A stretch of 64,000 bases of DNA from Micromonospora sp. WMMD980 (lineage in GTDB: Bacteria; Actinomycetota; Actinomycetes; Mycobacteriales; Micromonosporaceae): the NCBI RefSeq assembly GCF_029626035.1, contig NZ_JARUBE010000003.1, positions 3,596,001 to 3,660,000 of the forward strand, read 5' to 3'. Position 1 is the first letter of the stretch. The number at the start of each line of letters is the position of its first letter. The translations under genes and the position numbers were made by a program. This document shows, one piece after another, positions 52,868 to 62,416 of this stretch. The notes beneath the pieces are model-generated. The model was not told the origin of the DNA. It saw only the letters and a program-made list of their open reading frames with translations, and searched no databases.

Positions 52868-53653
52868 ATGACCGGGGCGTGTGTCTCGCTGACCACCGAC
52901 TACGGGCTGGCGGACGGCTTCGTGGCGGCCTGCCACGGGGTGCTCGCCCGGCTCGCGCCCGCCGCCCGGGTGATCGACGTGACCCACCTGGTGCCGCCGG
53001 CCGACGTGCGTCGGGGCGCCGCGGTGCTCGCGCAGGCAGTGCCGTACCTGCCGGTCGGGGTGCACGTCGCGGTGGTCGACCCGGGGGTCGGCACCGAGCG
53101 GCGCGGGGTCGCGCTGGCCACGCCCGGCGGGCTGCTGGTCGGGCCGGACAACGGGCTGCTCCTGCCGGCGGCGGACGCGCTCGGCGGGGTGACCGACGCG
53201 GTGGAGCTGACCGACCGGGGGTGGTGGCTGGCGCCGACGATCGCCCGCACCTTCCACGGGCGGGACGTGTTCGCGCCGGTGGCGGCCCGGCTGGCGACCG
53301 GCGCGCGGCTGGTCGACGCCGGGCCGGCGGTCGACGCCGGTGACCTGGTTCGGCTGCCCGAGCCGGTGGTCCGCGCCGACGCCGACGGGTTCGCCGCCGA
53401 GGTGCTGACCGTCGACCACTTCGGCAACGTCCAGCTCGCCGCGCCGGGCGCGCTGCTCGACGGGCTGCCGCCCCGGGTGCGGGTCGCCGGCCGTGCGGCC
53501 GTGCACGGCCGCACGTTCGGCGACGCGGCCTCGGGTGAGCTGGTGGTATACGTCGACTCCGCCGGCCTGGTGGCCGTTGCGGTACGCACCGGCCGCGCCG
53601 TCGACGTGCTCGCCGTCACCCCCGGCGACCTGGTCACCGTCACCACTTCCTGA
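52868..53653 (+). CDS. SAM hydroxide adenosyltransferase (DUF62)
   Basis: Cleaves S-adenosylmethionine to adenosine and methionine using water; related to fluorinase and chlorinase. The 261-residue protein contains TTDYG, DPGVGTERRG, GPDNG, FHGRDVFAP and VDHFGN. The triad D71/R78/H130 matches the Asp-Arg-His signature of hydroxide-specific DUF62 proteins, which halogenases lack. GAGGAGGAG precedes the ATG, 23 bases after Lhr, so they may be cotranscribed. Confidence 0.92.
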   Translation: MTGACVSLTTDYGLADGFVAACHGVLARLAPAARVIDVTHLVPPADVRRGAAVLAQAVPYLPVGVHVAVVDPGVGTERRGVALATPGGLLVGPDNGLLLPAADALGGVTDAVELTDRGWWLAPTIARTFHGRDVFAPVAARLATGARLVDAGPAVDAGDLVRLPEPVVRADADGFAAEVLTVDHFGNVQLAAPGALLDGLPPRVRVAGRAAVHGRTFGDAASGELVVYVDSAGLVAVAVRTGRAVDVLAVTPGDLVTVTTS

Positions 53654-53741
53654 GCCCGGCGCTGGTGCGGGCGAGGGCACGACAGGCGCGCCGGACGGGC
53701 CGAGGGCGCGAGATCGCCGGGACGGGCCGGCGCGGGCGGCC

Positions 53742-54989
53742 TCAGCAGCGGGGGGCGGTGCCGCCGGAGACCGAGGACAGATACGCGTGGCTGACGTAGG
53801 TGCCGTCGACGAGGCGGTACCACCTCGTCGTGGTGCGGTAGGTTCCGGCGATCCGCTGCCCGGTCACGTAGCACCGGACCGGCACCTGTGCCGCCGTGGC
53901 GGCGAGGCCCCGGCTCGGGTGGGACGTGCTCGCGCCGGTGCGCAGGTTCAGCGGCCCGGAGCCGACCACGGCCCGCGGTCCGTCGGCCGTCCAGAGCAGC
54001 GTCACGGTGACCCAGGCGTTGTCGGTGAGCCGCAGCCCGTCCCAGAACGTGCCGTCGGCCAGGTCGAGGCCGGCCGGGTTGCGCACGGTACGCCCGAACT
54101 GGTCCCGCCCGCCGTTGTAGCCGCTCTGGTGGGCGGCCTGCGCCTCGGGCAGCCCCTGCGGCAGGTCCTTCCAGTTCTCCCGGACCGCCGGAGGGTTCCA
54201 CCAGTCGTCCCGGGTGTTCCACGGGCCGACGTCCCAGACCGGCGCGTACTCGCAGCGGCTGCCGCTGGTGGTGCAGACCTTGACCGTGTAGTCGCCGGTC
54301 CCGCGTGGGGAGAGGCCGCGCCGGGTGGGCAGCGCCGCGAAGTGGTCGCGGGGGCCGACCGTGTGCCCGTTGGCGGTGATGCCGCCGACGAGGCCGATCC
54401 TGGTCGCGTACACCCGGTAGGTGCGCGCGACGGCCGGCGGGGCCGCGGTGGGGGCGGGGCGGTCGGCGGCGAGCGTCAGCCCGGTCACGGTGGCCTCCGC
54501 CGTGGCGTCCGGGGTGGTCAGCACCACGCGGGACTGCACCCGGGTGACCGGCTGGTCGAACACCGCCTCGGCGGCGTCGCGCCACTCGGTCCAGCGGCCG
54601 GACCGCCAGCCACGTACCTGGGCCGTCGCCGTGCCACCGTCGCGGGTGCGGGCGGCGAGCCGGGCACGGACCCGGGTGGCGGGCCGGTCCAGCGCGCGCG
54701 GCGCGGAGAGCAGGATGCCCTCGGCGACCGGGCCGGCCGCGGCGGCGGGCCGGGTGTGGGCGGTGGGGCGGGGGTCGGCCAGCCGCAGGCGGCCGGACCG
54801 CCAGGTGATGTTGACGTCGTCGCCGCCGGCGACGGCGAGGTCGGCGGACCACCGTTCGGCGCCCGGCGCGGCGGCGGCGGACGGTGCGGCGGCGGCCGGT
54901 GGCGCGGCCGACGCGGGCGTGCCGGGCACACCGGCGGTCAGGGTGAGCAGGGCGGTCAGGGCGACCAGGGTACGTCGGGCACGGGCCAT
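53742..54989 (-). CDS. Secreted protein with C-terminal bacterial SH3 domain
   Basis: A 415-residue exported protein with a signal peptide of about 28 residues (MARARRTLVALTALLTLTAG). Residues about 40-185 are a beta-rich domain (TATAQVRGWRSGRWTEW). Residues about 190-335 carry VYATRIGLVGGITANGHTVGPRDHFAAL and VWDVGPWNTRDDWWN, cysteine containing; resemblance to cell-wall hydrolases is only suggestive. The C-terminus is an SH3b domain (GPLNLRTGASTSHPSRGLAATAAQVPVRCYVTG ... YVSHAYLSS). AGGAG is 7 bases from the ATG. Likely cell-wall associated. Confidence 0.78.
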   Translation of the reverse strand: MARARRTLVALTALLTLTAGVPGTPASAAPPAAAAPSAAAAPGAERWSADLAVAGGDDVNITWRSGRLRLADPRPTAHTRPAAAAGPVAEGILLSAPRALDRPATRVRARLAARTRDGGTATAQVRGWRSGRWTEWRDAAEAVFDQPVTRVQSRVVLTTPDATAEATVTGLTLAADRPAPTAAPPAVARTYRVYATRIGLVGGITANGHTVGPRDHFAALPTRRGLSPRGTGDYTVKVCTTSGSRCEYAPVWDVGPWNTRDDWWNPPAVRENWKDLPQGLPEAQAAHQSGYNGGRDQFGRTVRNPAGLDLADGTFWDGLRLTDNAWVTVTLLWTADGPRAVVGSGPLNLRTGASTSHPSRGLAATAAQVPVRCYVTGQRIAGTYRTTTRWYRLVDGTYVSHAYLSSVSGGTAPRC

Positions 54990-55096
54990 CGGATTCTCCT
55001 CAGAACTCCCTGATCCTTGCCGTCGGCGGGAGGAATGGGAACATAGGTGCAGATAGCGAAACATGCGAATTTCGTTCGGTCGGGGAGAATGGTGGC

Positions 55097-55912
55097 GTGC
55101 CCGAAGGTGACACCGTCTGGAACACCGCCCGCGTCCTGCATCGCGCGCTGGCCGGGGCCCGCCTCACCGGGTCGGACCTCCGCGTGCCGCAACTCGCCGC
55201 CACCGACCTGACCGGCTGGACCGTCCACGAGTCGGCCAGCCGCGGCAAGCACCTGCTGCTGCGCCTCAGCGCCCCGGCCGACGCGGCCTGGACGCTGCAC
55301 TCGCACCTGCGGATGGACGGCGCCTGGCGGGCGTACGCGCCGGGCGAACGGTGGACCGCCCGGCCGGCCCACCTGATCCGGGTGGTGCTCCGCTCCCCCG
55401 GCGCGGTCGCGGTCGGCTACCACCTGCACGAGCTGGCGCTGGTCCCGACCGCCGAGGAGGATTCGCTCGTCGGTCACCTCGGCCCGGACCTGCTCGGCCC
55501 GGACTGGGACGCGGACGAGGCGGTGCGCCGGCTGGCCGGGCACCCGGAGCTGAGCATCGGCGAGGCGCTGCTCGACCAGCGCAACCTGGCCGGGGTGGGC
55601 AACCTCTACAAGTGCGAGGTGCTCTTCCTGCGCGGGGTGTCGCCGTGGACGCCGGTGCGGGCGGTGCCCGACCTGCCCGGCACGGTCACGCTGGCCCAGC
55701 GGCTGCTCGCGGCCAACCGGGGCCGCTGGACGCAGAGCACGACCGGGGTGCTGCGCCGGGGCGGGACCAGCTACGTCTACGGCCGCCGGGCGCAGCCGTG
55801 CCGGCGCTGCGGGACGGCCATCCGCAAGGAGGAGCTGGGCGAGCGGGTCACCTACTGGTGCCCGGTGTGCCAGCCGGAGCGGACCGACGTGGAACTTCCA
55901 CGAACCACCTAA
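55097..55912 (+). CDS. nei: Fpg/Nei-family DNA glycosylase (endonuclease VIII-like)
   Basis: Base-excision repair of oxidised pyrimidines. Begins PEGDTVWNTARVLH, so P2 (Schiff base) and E3 are present and the PEGD start is of Nei type rather than the PELPEV of Fpg. Residues DQRNLAGVGNLYKCEVLFLRGVSPW form the helix-two-turn-helix. The zinc finger has C235, C238, C255 and C258 in CRRC ... CPVC. The protein has 271 residues; GTG 55097 is the start. It is divergent from the secreted SH3 gene. Confidence 0.93.
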   Translation: MPEGDTVWNTARVLHRALAGARLTGSDLRVPQLAATDLTGWTVHESASRGKHLLLRLSAPADAAWTLHSHLRMDGAWRAYAPGERWTARPAHLIRVVLRSPGAVAVGYHLHELALVPTAEEDSLVGHLGPDLLGPDWDADEAVRRLAGHPELSIGEALLDQRNLAGVGNLYKCEVLFLRGVSPWTPVRAVPDLPGTVTLAQRLLAANRGRWTQSTTGVLRRGGTSYVYGRRAQPCRRCGTAIRKEELGERVTYWCPVCQPERTDVELPRTT

Positions 55913-56057
55913 GATCACCTGAGATACGGACGATTGGGTAATTCCCTCCCACGCCCTCGGTGTCGCATGCTGCGGTGGACCGCTCACCGATCGTCAGCAG
56001 CGCGTACGCCCGCCACGCCGGGGTGACGGCCGGCGCGCCCCGATCCCGGGGAGAGCC

Positions 56058-59000
56058 ATGGTGCTGTTCCGCAGACTCCGGCCCGGCCGGCCGGACCGGG
56101 CCGCCACGGTCGCCGAGGAGACCGCGCCCACCGTCCCCACCGCCCGCGTCGCCGACCCGGAGCCGGCCGAAGCCACGACGCCGGCCGCGCCGGCCAGCCT
56201 GGACCCGGGTGCCGTGCCGCGCCTGTTCGGGCCGGCGCCGAACACCGCCGGCAGCCCGCTGCCCACGCTCGACGCGGACGGCCGACCGACGCCCGGCACC
56301 GGCATCCGCAAGTTCGTCGACCCGCTGCCGCTGCCCGGTGGGCCACCCACCGCCGGGCTCGGCACCCGACTGCCGGTCGCCGTGCCGGACACCACCACCT
56401 GGCCGGGCTGCGACTACTACGAGATCGGCCTCCAGGAGTACGCGCAGCGCCTGCACCGGGACCTGCCGGCCACCCGGCTGCGCGGCTATCGCCAGCTCAA
56501 CCTGGGCACCGACGCGTCCGGCCACAACACGGTGAGCCCGCCCGACCGGCCCTGGCACCTCGGCCCGATGATCCTCGCCCGGCGGGGCCGACCCGTGCGG
56601 ATCAAGTTCATCAACCAGCTCCCCACCGGCCGGGCGGGCGAGCTGTTCCTCCCGGTCGACGGCACGGTCGACGGAGCCGGCGCCGGACCGCTGGACGGCC
56701 CCGCGCCCTACCCGCAGAACCGGGCGGTGCCGCACCTGTCCGGCGCGCGGACCGGCTGGACCAGCGCCGGCAACCCGTGGCAGTGGGTGACCCCGGCCGG
56801 CGAGATCACGCCGTACCCGGTCGGGGTGGGCGTGACGCCGGTGCCGGACATGCCGGCCCCCGGCGCGGGCGCCACCACGCTCTACTTCCCGAACGACCAG
56901 AGCGGCCGGCTGATGTGGCTGCACGACAACACCCTCGGCCTGTCTCGACTCACCGTCTACTCCGGGCAGCTCGCCCTCTACCTGCTCACCGACCCGGCCG
57001 AGGAGCGGCTGGTGGACGACGGCGTGCTCCCCGCCGACCAACTCCCGCTGGTGATCGAGGACAAGACGTTCGTACCCGACGACGCCCAGCTCGCCGCCCA
57101 GGACCCGACCTGGGACCGGGACCGCTGGGGCGCCAAGGGCAGCCTCTGGCACCCGCACGTCTACCAGCCCCGGCAGAACCCCTACCGGCTCAGCGGCGCC
57201 AACCCGACCGGCCGCTGGGACTACGGACCGTGGGCCCACGACCCGGACGGCGGCGCGAGCCCCTGGGTCGCCCCGGTGCCGAACCCGCACCACGACCCGG
57301 TGAGCGAACCGGACGAACCGCCGCTGGTCCCGGGGGTGCCGCACCCGTCGGCGGTGCCCGAGGCGTACGGGGACACCCCGCTGGTCAACGGCGTGGCGTA
57401 TCCCTACCTGGAGGTCGCCCCGCGGGCGTACCGGTTCCGGATCCTGAACGCCTGCGCGGACCGGGCGCTCAACCTCCAGCTCTACCGGGCCGCCTCGGAC
57501 GCGCCGATGTGGACGCCGGACGGCGAACCGGGCGACCCGCACGCCGGCGAGGTGCCGATGGTCGAGGCGGTCCGGGCACCCGGGCGCCCCGCATACTGGC
57601 CGGTCGACGGGCGGGACGGCGGCGTGCCCGACCCGGCCGCCGCCGGGCCGGAGCTGGTCCAGATCGGCAACGAGGGCGGCCTGCTGCCGGCCCCGGTGGT
57701 GCTGACCAACCGGCCGGTCGACTACCGGTACGACCGGCAGGACCCGACCGTGCTCAACGTGGACGGCCACACGCTGCTGCTCGCCCCCGGTGAGCGCGCC
57801 GACGTGCTGGTGGACTTCTCCACCGTGCCGCCGGGCAGCACGCTGATCCTCTACAACGACTGCCCGGCGCCGCTGCCCCGGTTCGACGACCGCTACGACC
57901 ACCACACGGTCGCGTCCGACCGCACCGCCTCGGGCGGCCTGCCGCCGGCGCACCCCGGCTACGGCCCGAACACCCGAACCCTGCTCCAGATCCGGGTCAC
58001 CGGCACCCCGGCTCCCCGGTATGATCTCGGGCGCCTCGCCGACCGTCTGCCCGGCGCGTACGCGCGGAGCCAGCCGCCGCCGATCGTGCCGCAGCCGGCG
58101 TACGACCCGGCGTTCGGCACCCGCACCGCCGGCCCGACCCTCGTCCCGGCGCGGGCCGCCTCGGTGACGTTCACCCCGGCCGGCGCGTCCGGCCCGGTGA
58201 CGCTGCCGCTGTCGGTGAAGTCGGTCGGGCAGGTGTTCGAGCCCCGGCACGGCCGGGCGGTGGGCCGGCTCGGCGGCGCCCACCCGGTCGGCGGTCCGCT
58301 CTTCCCGGCCGTCCTGCCGCTCGGGCCGACGGAGCCGGCCACCGAGGTGCTGTTCGTGACCGACCCGAGCCTGCCGGTGGGCGCGCCGACGGACGGCACC
58401 CAACTCTGGCGGATCGTCGGCGACGCCGACCGCACCCATCCCGTGCACGTCGAGGGCTGCGACGTGCAATTGGTCAACCGGGTCGGCTGGGACGGCACGC
58501 TCCGGCCACCGGAGGCGGGCGAGTTGGGGTGGAAGGACACCGTCCGGGTCAACCCCCGGGAGGACGTGGTCGTGGCGCTGCGCCCCGTCCCGCCCAGCCT
58601 GCCGTTCACGATCGGCGACAGCGTACGGCTGCTCGACCCGACCCGGCCGGCGGGCGCGCGCCTGGACGCCGGCGGGGTCAGCCCGGTCGACGGCCGACCC
58701 ACCGTGGTGGTCAACCAGGTGGTCAACCTGGGCTGGGAGTACCGCTGGCAGACCCGCTCGGCGGGGCTGCGCGACCTGGGCATGAGCCGGCCACTGGTGC
58801 TGCGGGTGACACCCCGGGCGCCGACCGGGCTGACCGCGACGCCGGTGCCGGGCTCGGCCACCGCGCTGCCCGCCATCGCGCTGGCCTGGACCGGCAACGG
58901 CAGCCGCCCGCAGGCCACCAGCCACCGGCTGCAACGCGCCACCGACAGCGCCTTCACCACCGGCCGCACCGAGCTCACCGTGGCCGCCACCGCCACCCGC

Positions 59001-59684
59001 TACACGGACGCGACGGTCACCCCCGGCGTCACCTATCACTACCGGATCCGGGCCGAGAACGCGGTGAGCTGCTCGGCCTGGTCCAACAGCGCGCCGGCCT
59101 CGGTGCACCTGACCGCGCCGGCCCGGCTGACCGCATCCGTGCCGCCGGCCGCGCCGGCCCGGGTGGCGTTGCGCTGGGTCAACCACTCCTTCGCCACCGG
59201 CGTGGACGTGCAGCGGGCCACCAACCCGACGTTCACCAGCGGGCCGGGCACCACGGCGATCGCGGTCGGCGAGAACCATCTGGACCAGGCCGTCGCTCCG
59301 GACACCACCTACTACTACCGGGTCCGCACGACCTACCTGGGCACGGCGTCACCCTGGTCGACCGTTGCCACGGTGCGCATCCCGCCCCGGCCGGCCGCGC
59401 CCACCGCGGTGTCCGCCACCGCGGGCACCCCGTCGGAGGACACGGCCACGGTGACGGTGAGCTGGTCGGCGGAGACGCCCGCCGGACCGGGCGCCGGGTT
59501 CGTGGTGCAGCGCGCCGCCGACGCGGCGTTCACCCGGGAGCCGGCCACGTTCCGGGTGACCGGCCGGGGCTTCACCAACACCGGGCTGGCCCGTGGCGTC
59601 ACCTACCACTACCGGGTCCGCGCGACGAACGTCGTCGGCACCTCCCCCTGGACGCCGCCGATCCCCGTCACCACCCCCGACTGA
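56058..59684 (+). CDS. Multicopper-oxidase-fold protein with lost copper ligands and three FN3 domains
   Basis: The first 910 residues follow the CotA/bilirubin-oxidase layout (KFINQLPTGRAGELFLPVDG, HLSGARTGW at the HLHGG position, LMWLHDNTLGLSRLTVYSG, WRIVGDADRTHPVHVEGCDVQLVNR). Normal copper motifs are degenerate: HLHG reads HLSG (H226, S228), HDH reads HDN (H289-D290-N291), HPxHLH reads HPVHVE (H794, H797, E799), and no C-terminal HCH motif exists. Three FN3 domains follow (about 918-1012, 1015-1105, 1108-1208). No signal peptide is obvious at the N-terminus. It is probably a non-enzymatic or altered-site protein. The ATG at 56058 follows GGGGAGA. Confidence 0.85.
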   Translation: MVLFRRLRPGRPDRAATVAEETAPTVPTARVADPEPAEATTPAAPASLDPGAVPRLFGPAPNTAGSPLPTLDADGRPTPGTGIRKFVDPLPLPGGPPTAGLGTRLPVAVPDTTTWPGCDYYEIGLQEYAQRLHRDLPATRLRGYRQLNLGTDASGHNTVSPPDRPWHLGPMILARRGRPVRIKFINQLPTGRAGELFLPVDGTVDGAGAGPLDGPAPYPQNRAVPHLSGARTGWTSAGNPWQWVTPAGEITPYPVGVGVTPVPDMPAPGAGATTLYFPNDQSGRLMWLHDNTLGLSRLTVYSGQLALYLLTDPAEERLVDDGVLPADQLPLVIEDKTFVPDDAQLAAQDPTWDRDRWGAKGSLWHPHVYQPRQNPYRLSGANPTGRWDYGPWAHDPDGGASPWVAPVPNPHHDPVSEPDEPPLVPGVPHPSAVPEAYGDTPLVNGVAYPYLEVAPRAYRFRILNACADRALNLQLYRAASDAPMWTPDGEPGDPHAGEVPMVEAVRAPGRPAYWPVDGRDGGVPDPAAAGPELVQIGNEGGLLPAPVVLTNRPVDYRYDRQDPTVLNVDGHTLLLAPGERADVLVDFSTVPPGSTLILYNDCPAPLPRFDDRYDHHTVASDRTASGGLPPAHPGYGPNTRTLLQIRVTGTPAPRYDLGRLADRLPGAYARSQPPPIVPQPAYDPAFGTRTAGPTLVPARAASVTFTPAGASGPVTLPLSVKSVGQVFEPRHGRAVGRLGGAHPVGGPLFPAVLPLGPTEPATEVLFVTDPSLPVGAPTDGTQLWRIVGDADRTHPVHVEGCDVQLVNRVGWDGTLRPPEAGELGWKDTVRVNPREDVVVALRPVPPSLPFTIGDSVRLLDPTRPAGARLDAGGVSPVDGRPTVVVNQVVNLGWEYRWQTRSAGLRDLGMSRPLVLRVTPRAPTGLTATPVPGSATALPAIALAWTGNGSRPQATSHRLQRATDSAFTTGRTELTVAATATRYTDATVTPGVTYHYRIRAENAVSCSAWSNSAPASVHLTAPARLTASVPPAAPARVALRWVNHSFATGVDVQRATNPTFTSGPGTTAIAVGENHLDQAVAPDTTYYYRVRTTYLGTASPWSTVATVRIPPRPAAPTAVSATAGTPSEDTATVTVSWSAETPAGPGAGFVVQRAADAAFTREPATFRVTGRGFTNTGLARGVTYHYRVRATNVVGTSPWTPPIPVTTPD

Positions 59685-59990
59685 CCCGGCCGCGTGCCTC
59701 CCGGGGGCCGGCCGGGAGCGCACCCGCGTCGCGCCGGGACGCGGCGCCGAAGAAGACGTCACTTCGGCGCGGTATACCTCAGAGGCATAATCATGACTCC
59801 GAGAGGTACGAGTCTTGACCGCATTGCCTCAGGGAAGGCGTCACAGAACGTAACGGCCGAGCAGAGTCCGCTCGACAAACCAGGACAAGCGCGCAATCGC
59901 GCGGAGCCAGGACGAGACCACCGCGCCGCCAGCCAGGAGTCAGGACGGGCCAGGCAGAACGGGATTCGGGCCAGGACGGGACGCGGGCGG
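59685..59990. other. Convergent intergenic region with a palindrome-like element
   Basis: About 300 bases between the oxidase-like gene and pspM. No gene is supported. An element related to the one at 11098-11137 lies at 59771-59809, preceded by a GAAGAAGACGTCACTTCGGC segment. Confidence 0.5.
59771..59809. repeat. Dispersed palindrome-like element, copy 2
   Basis: GGTATACCTC (59771-59780) and GAGAGGTAC (59801-59809) flank TCATGA in the middle. Reverse-complemented, it aligns with the 11098-11137 palindrome (CCTCTC, GTCAT, ATTATG, ATACC). Symmetry is imperfect here. Confidence 0.55.
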
Positions 59991-60752
59991 TCAGGGGGCG
60001 CGGAGCGGGGTACGGAGCTCGGCCAAGGCGGCGGCGACGCCGTGCAGCAGATCGGTGGCCTCGGTGAGGCGGGCGGCGGCCGGGTGCGCGGTGTTCGGGC
60101 GGGCGTCCTCGGCCACGTAGCCGGCGGCGGCGACCACCAGCCGCTCGTAGGCGGCCACGCCGTCCTCCAACTGGGCGACGAGCGTCGCGTGCACCTCGGC
60201 GAGCGGCCCCTGCGGCGCCAACTTCACCGCGCCCTCCACGCCGGCCACCCGGGTGGCCAGCTCGCGCAGGGAACGGTCCGCCTCGGCCGCCTCCCGGACC
60301 GCCGGCTCGGCCAGCCCGGTCAGCCGCCCGGCCAGCCCGCCCAGGGTGAGCGCGGCCCGGTCGAGGCGGGCCCACGGCTCGGCCGCGGCGGTGCCGCGCA
60401 GCGCGAGGCGGGACCGGACCCGGCGGACCTCGGCGAGGACGCCGGGGCCGACCGGCAACCGCTCGACGGCGGCGACCAGCCGGGCGCGGGAACGGGCGGC
60501 GGCCACCGCCGGGTCGAGCGCCGGCGGGGCCGGCACGGCGGCGAGGGCACGGTGGTCGGCCCAACGCCAGACGGCCACCGCGATCGCGCTGCCCGCGGCG
60601 CCGGCCCAGGCCGCGTCCGGCAGACCCAGCCCGGCGTACGGAGTGAGCACCGCGGCGGCACCGCCGAGCCCACCGGCCAGGACGCTCCACCGCCGCGCCG
60701 AGCGCCGCAGCTTGCCGAGCCGCCGGAAGTGCCGCGCCCGCTCGTCCACCAT
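59991..60752 (-). CDS. pspM: Phage-shock envelope stress protein PspM
   Basis: Actinobacterial membrane partner of PspA. The 253-residue protein has two N-terminal membrane helices (SVLAGGLGGAAAVLTPYAGLG; AWAGAAGSAIAVAVWRW) then a helical cytoplasmic domain (AARSRARLVAAVERLPVGPGVLAEVRRVRSRLAL ... EGAVKLAPQGPLAEVHATLVAQLEDGVAAYERLV). GGGGAG precedes the ATG at 60752. It is 16 bases downstream of pspA, as in the mycobacterial clgR-pspA-pspM operon. Confidence 0.88.
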   Translation of the reverse strand: MVDERARHFRRLGKLRRSARRWSVLAGGLGGAAAVLTPYAGLGLPDAAWAGAAGSAIAVAVWRWADHRALAAVPAPPALDPAVAAARSRARLVAAVERLPVGPGVLAEVRRVRSRLALRGTAAAEPWARLDRAALTLGGLAGRLTGLAEPAVREAAEADRSLRELATRVAGVEGAVKLAPQGPLAEVHATLVAQLEDGVAAYERLVVAAAGYVAEDARPNTAHPAAARLTEATDLLHGVAAALAELRTPLRAP

Positions 60753-60768
60753 GGGTCTCCCCCGTCCG

Positions 60769-61623
60769 TCAGCCGGTGGTGCTCTCCCCGGTGCCATGCT
60801 CGCGGCTCATGCTGGCCCGGATCTCGTCCAGCCGGGCCGAGGCCGCCGGGTCGGACGCCTGCTGCCCCACCGCCGGGCGCTCCTGCCGGCCGCCGAGCTG
60901 ATCGCCGGCCATGCTCGACCGGATCTGATCAAGTCGGGCCGATCCGGCCGAGTCGAGCGACGCCTTCTGGATCTCCAGCATCCGGCCCTCGACCGAGTTG
61001 CCGGCCAGCTCGGCACGACCCATCGCGGTGGCGTAGCGGCTCTCGATCCGGTCGCGCACCTCGTTCAGCGACGGGGTGCTGGCCGGCGCGGTGAGCGACG
61101 ACATCGACTCCAGCGAGCGGGCCACGCTCTCCTGCATCTTGGCCTGCTCCAGCTGGCTGAGCAGCTTGGTGCGCTCGGCGAGCTTCTGTTGCAGGATCAT
61201 CGAGTTGTTCTCGACCGCCTTGCGGGCCTGGGCGGCCGCGTTGAGCGCCTGGTCGTGCAGCGTCTTCAGGTCCTCCAGCGCCTGCTCACCGGAGACCAGC
61301 TGGGTGGCGAGCATCTGCGCGGACTGCTCGTAGCGCCCCGCCTCGGTCTCGTCGCCCTTCGCCCGGGCCTGGTCGGCCAGCGTGAGCGCCTGCCGCGCGT
61401 TGCCCTGGAGCTGTTCCACCTCGGTGATCTGCCGGGACAGCTTCATCTCCAGCTGGCGCTGGTTGCCGATCACCGCAGCCGCCTGCTGGACCAGGGCCTG
61501 GTGCTGCCGCTGCGCCTCCTCGACCGCCTGCTGGATCTGCACCTTCGGATCGGCGTGTTCGTCGATCTTTGCGCCGAAGGCCGCCATCAGGTATTTCCAA
61601 CCCTTGACGAACGGGTTAGCCAT
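60769..61623 (-). CDS. pspA: Phage-shock protein PspA (PspA/IM30 family)
   Basis: Peripheral membrane protein that oligomerises on stressed membranes. The 284-residue protein begins [41 protein letters not shown], the amphipathic helix and first coiled coil, then long coiled coil to about 190. After this a disordered tail has two near-identical segments [11 protein letters not shown] and [11 protein letters not shown]. Part of the clgR-pspA-pspM module; ClgR probably drives its expression. Confidence 0.95.
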   Translation of the reverse strand: MANPFVKGWKYLMAAFGAKIDEHADPKVQIQQAVEEAQRQHQALVQQAAAVIGNQRQLEMKLSRQITEVEQLQGNARQALTLADQARAKGDETEAGRYEQSAQMLATQLVSGEQALEDLKTLHDQALNAAAQARKAVENNSMILQQKLAERTKLLSQLEQAKMQESVARSLESMSSLTAPASTPSLNEVRDRIESRYATAMGRAELAGNSVEGRMLEIQKASLDSAGSARLDQIRSSMAGDQLGGRQERPAVGQQASDPAASARLDEIRASMSREHGTGESTTG

Positions 61624-61755
61624 CTCCGCCTCGCCTCGTCCCCTCAGTAGCGTCGCGCCTACATCGTCCCAGTCGGACGCCGTTCCGGCACCCGTACGAC
61701 CCTGATCAACATTACGATGCGAGCGCCAGTGGCGACCATGCGCGATCCGGCGAGG

Positions 61756-62205
61756 TCAGGCGGCGCAGACCACGTCGCGCTCCGCGGGGCGCACCCGGGC
61801 GCTGCGCAGCGTCGCCTTGAGCGGCGAGTCCTGCCGGACCTGGACGGCCACCGCGCCGTCGGAGGTGACCTGACGGACCTCCCGGTTGGTCGCCTTGCGC
61901 ACGGCGGCCGGCGCCACCGGGGTCGACTCGACCGGCTCGTCGACCACCGGGACCAGCACGCCCGGCATCTGCTCGGCCAGGGCGACCGTGTCGCTCACCT
62001 CGCGCAGCAGCTCGGACAGGCGCGCGCCGAGCGCGTCGCAGATGGCGGCCAGCAGCTCGCTGGAGGGCTCCTTCTGACCGCGTTCGATCTCGGAGAGATA
62101 ACCGAGGCTGACGTTGGCGGCGGACGAGACCTCGCGGAGGGTGCGGTGCTGCCCCTGCCGGCGCGCCCGCAGTGCGTCACCGATCACCCGGCGTAGCAGG
62201 ACCAT
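61756..62205 (-). CDS. clgR: ClgR-type XRE regulator
   Basis: Transcription activator of protease and envelope-stress genes in actinobacteria. The 149-residue protein has an XRE helix-turn-helix ([38 protein letters not shown]) and a C-terminal extension ([27 protein letters not shown]) ending in AA, like ClgR and other ClpP substrates. GGGGGAGG is upstream of the ATG. Upstream of pspA by 132 bases, as in mycobacterial Rv2745c-Rv2744c. Confidence 0.9.
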   Translation of the reverse strand: MVLLRRVIGDALRARRQGQHRTLREVSSAANVSLGYLSEIERGQKEPSSELLAAICDALGARLSELLREVSDTVALAEQMPGVLVPVVDEPVESTPVAPAAVRKATNREVRQVTSDGAVAVQVRQDSPLKATLRSARVRPAERDVVCAA

Positions 62206-62246
62206 CGCACCTCCCCCTGAGACGGGTCACCATGCCCGTGCCGACA

Positions 62247-62269
62247 CCCGCCGCGCCGGGCGCGGCGGG
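62247..62269 (-). terminator. Hairpin between pncC and clgR
   Basis: CCCGCCGCG (62247-62255) and CGCGGCGGG (62261-62269) form a perfect 9-bp stem with a 5-base loop, about 150 bases after pncC and 40 before the clgR start. It may terminate pncC or fold in the clgR leader. Confidence 0.4.
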
Positions 62270-62416
62270 CCGCCCTGGCGCCGGCGTCACCCGCCGGAGC
62301 CTTCCCGCAACCGTACCCGTTGACCGCCACGACGACATCCCACCCCGCCCGTCCAATCCGGGCCGGCCGGCCGGGGCCGCGGGCCCGCGGTCGGGCGTGT
62401 CGGCACCGGGGCGGGC

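Noticed and set aside
55848..59279. 1143-residue ORF on the minus strand opposite the oxidase-like gene
   Set aside because: Shadow frame with biased composition; no motifs and no ribosome-binding site.
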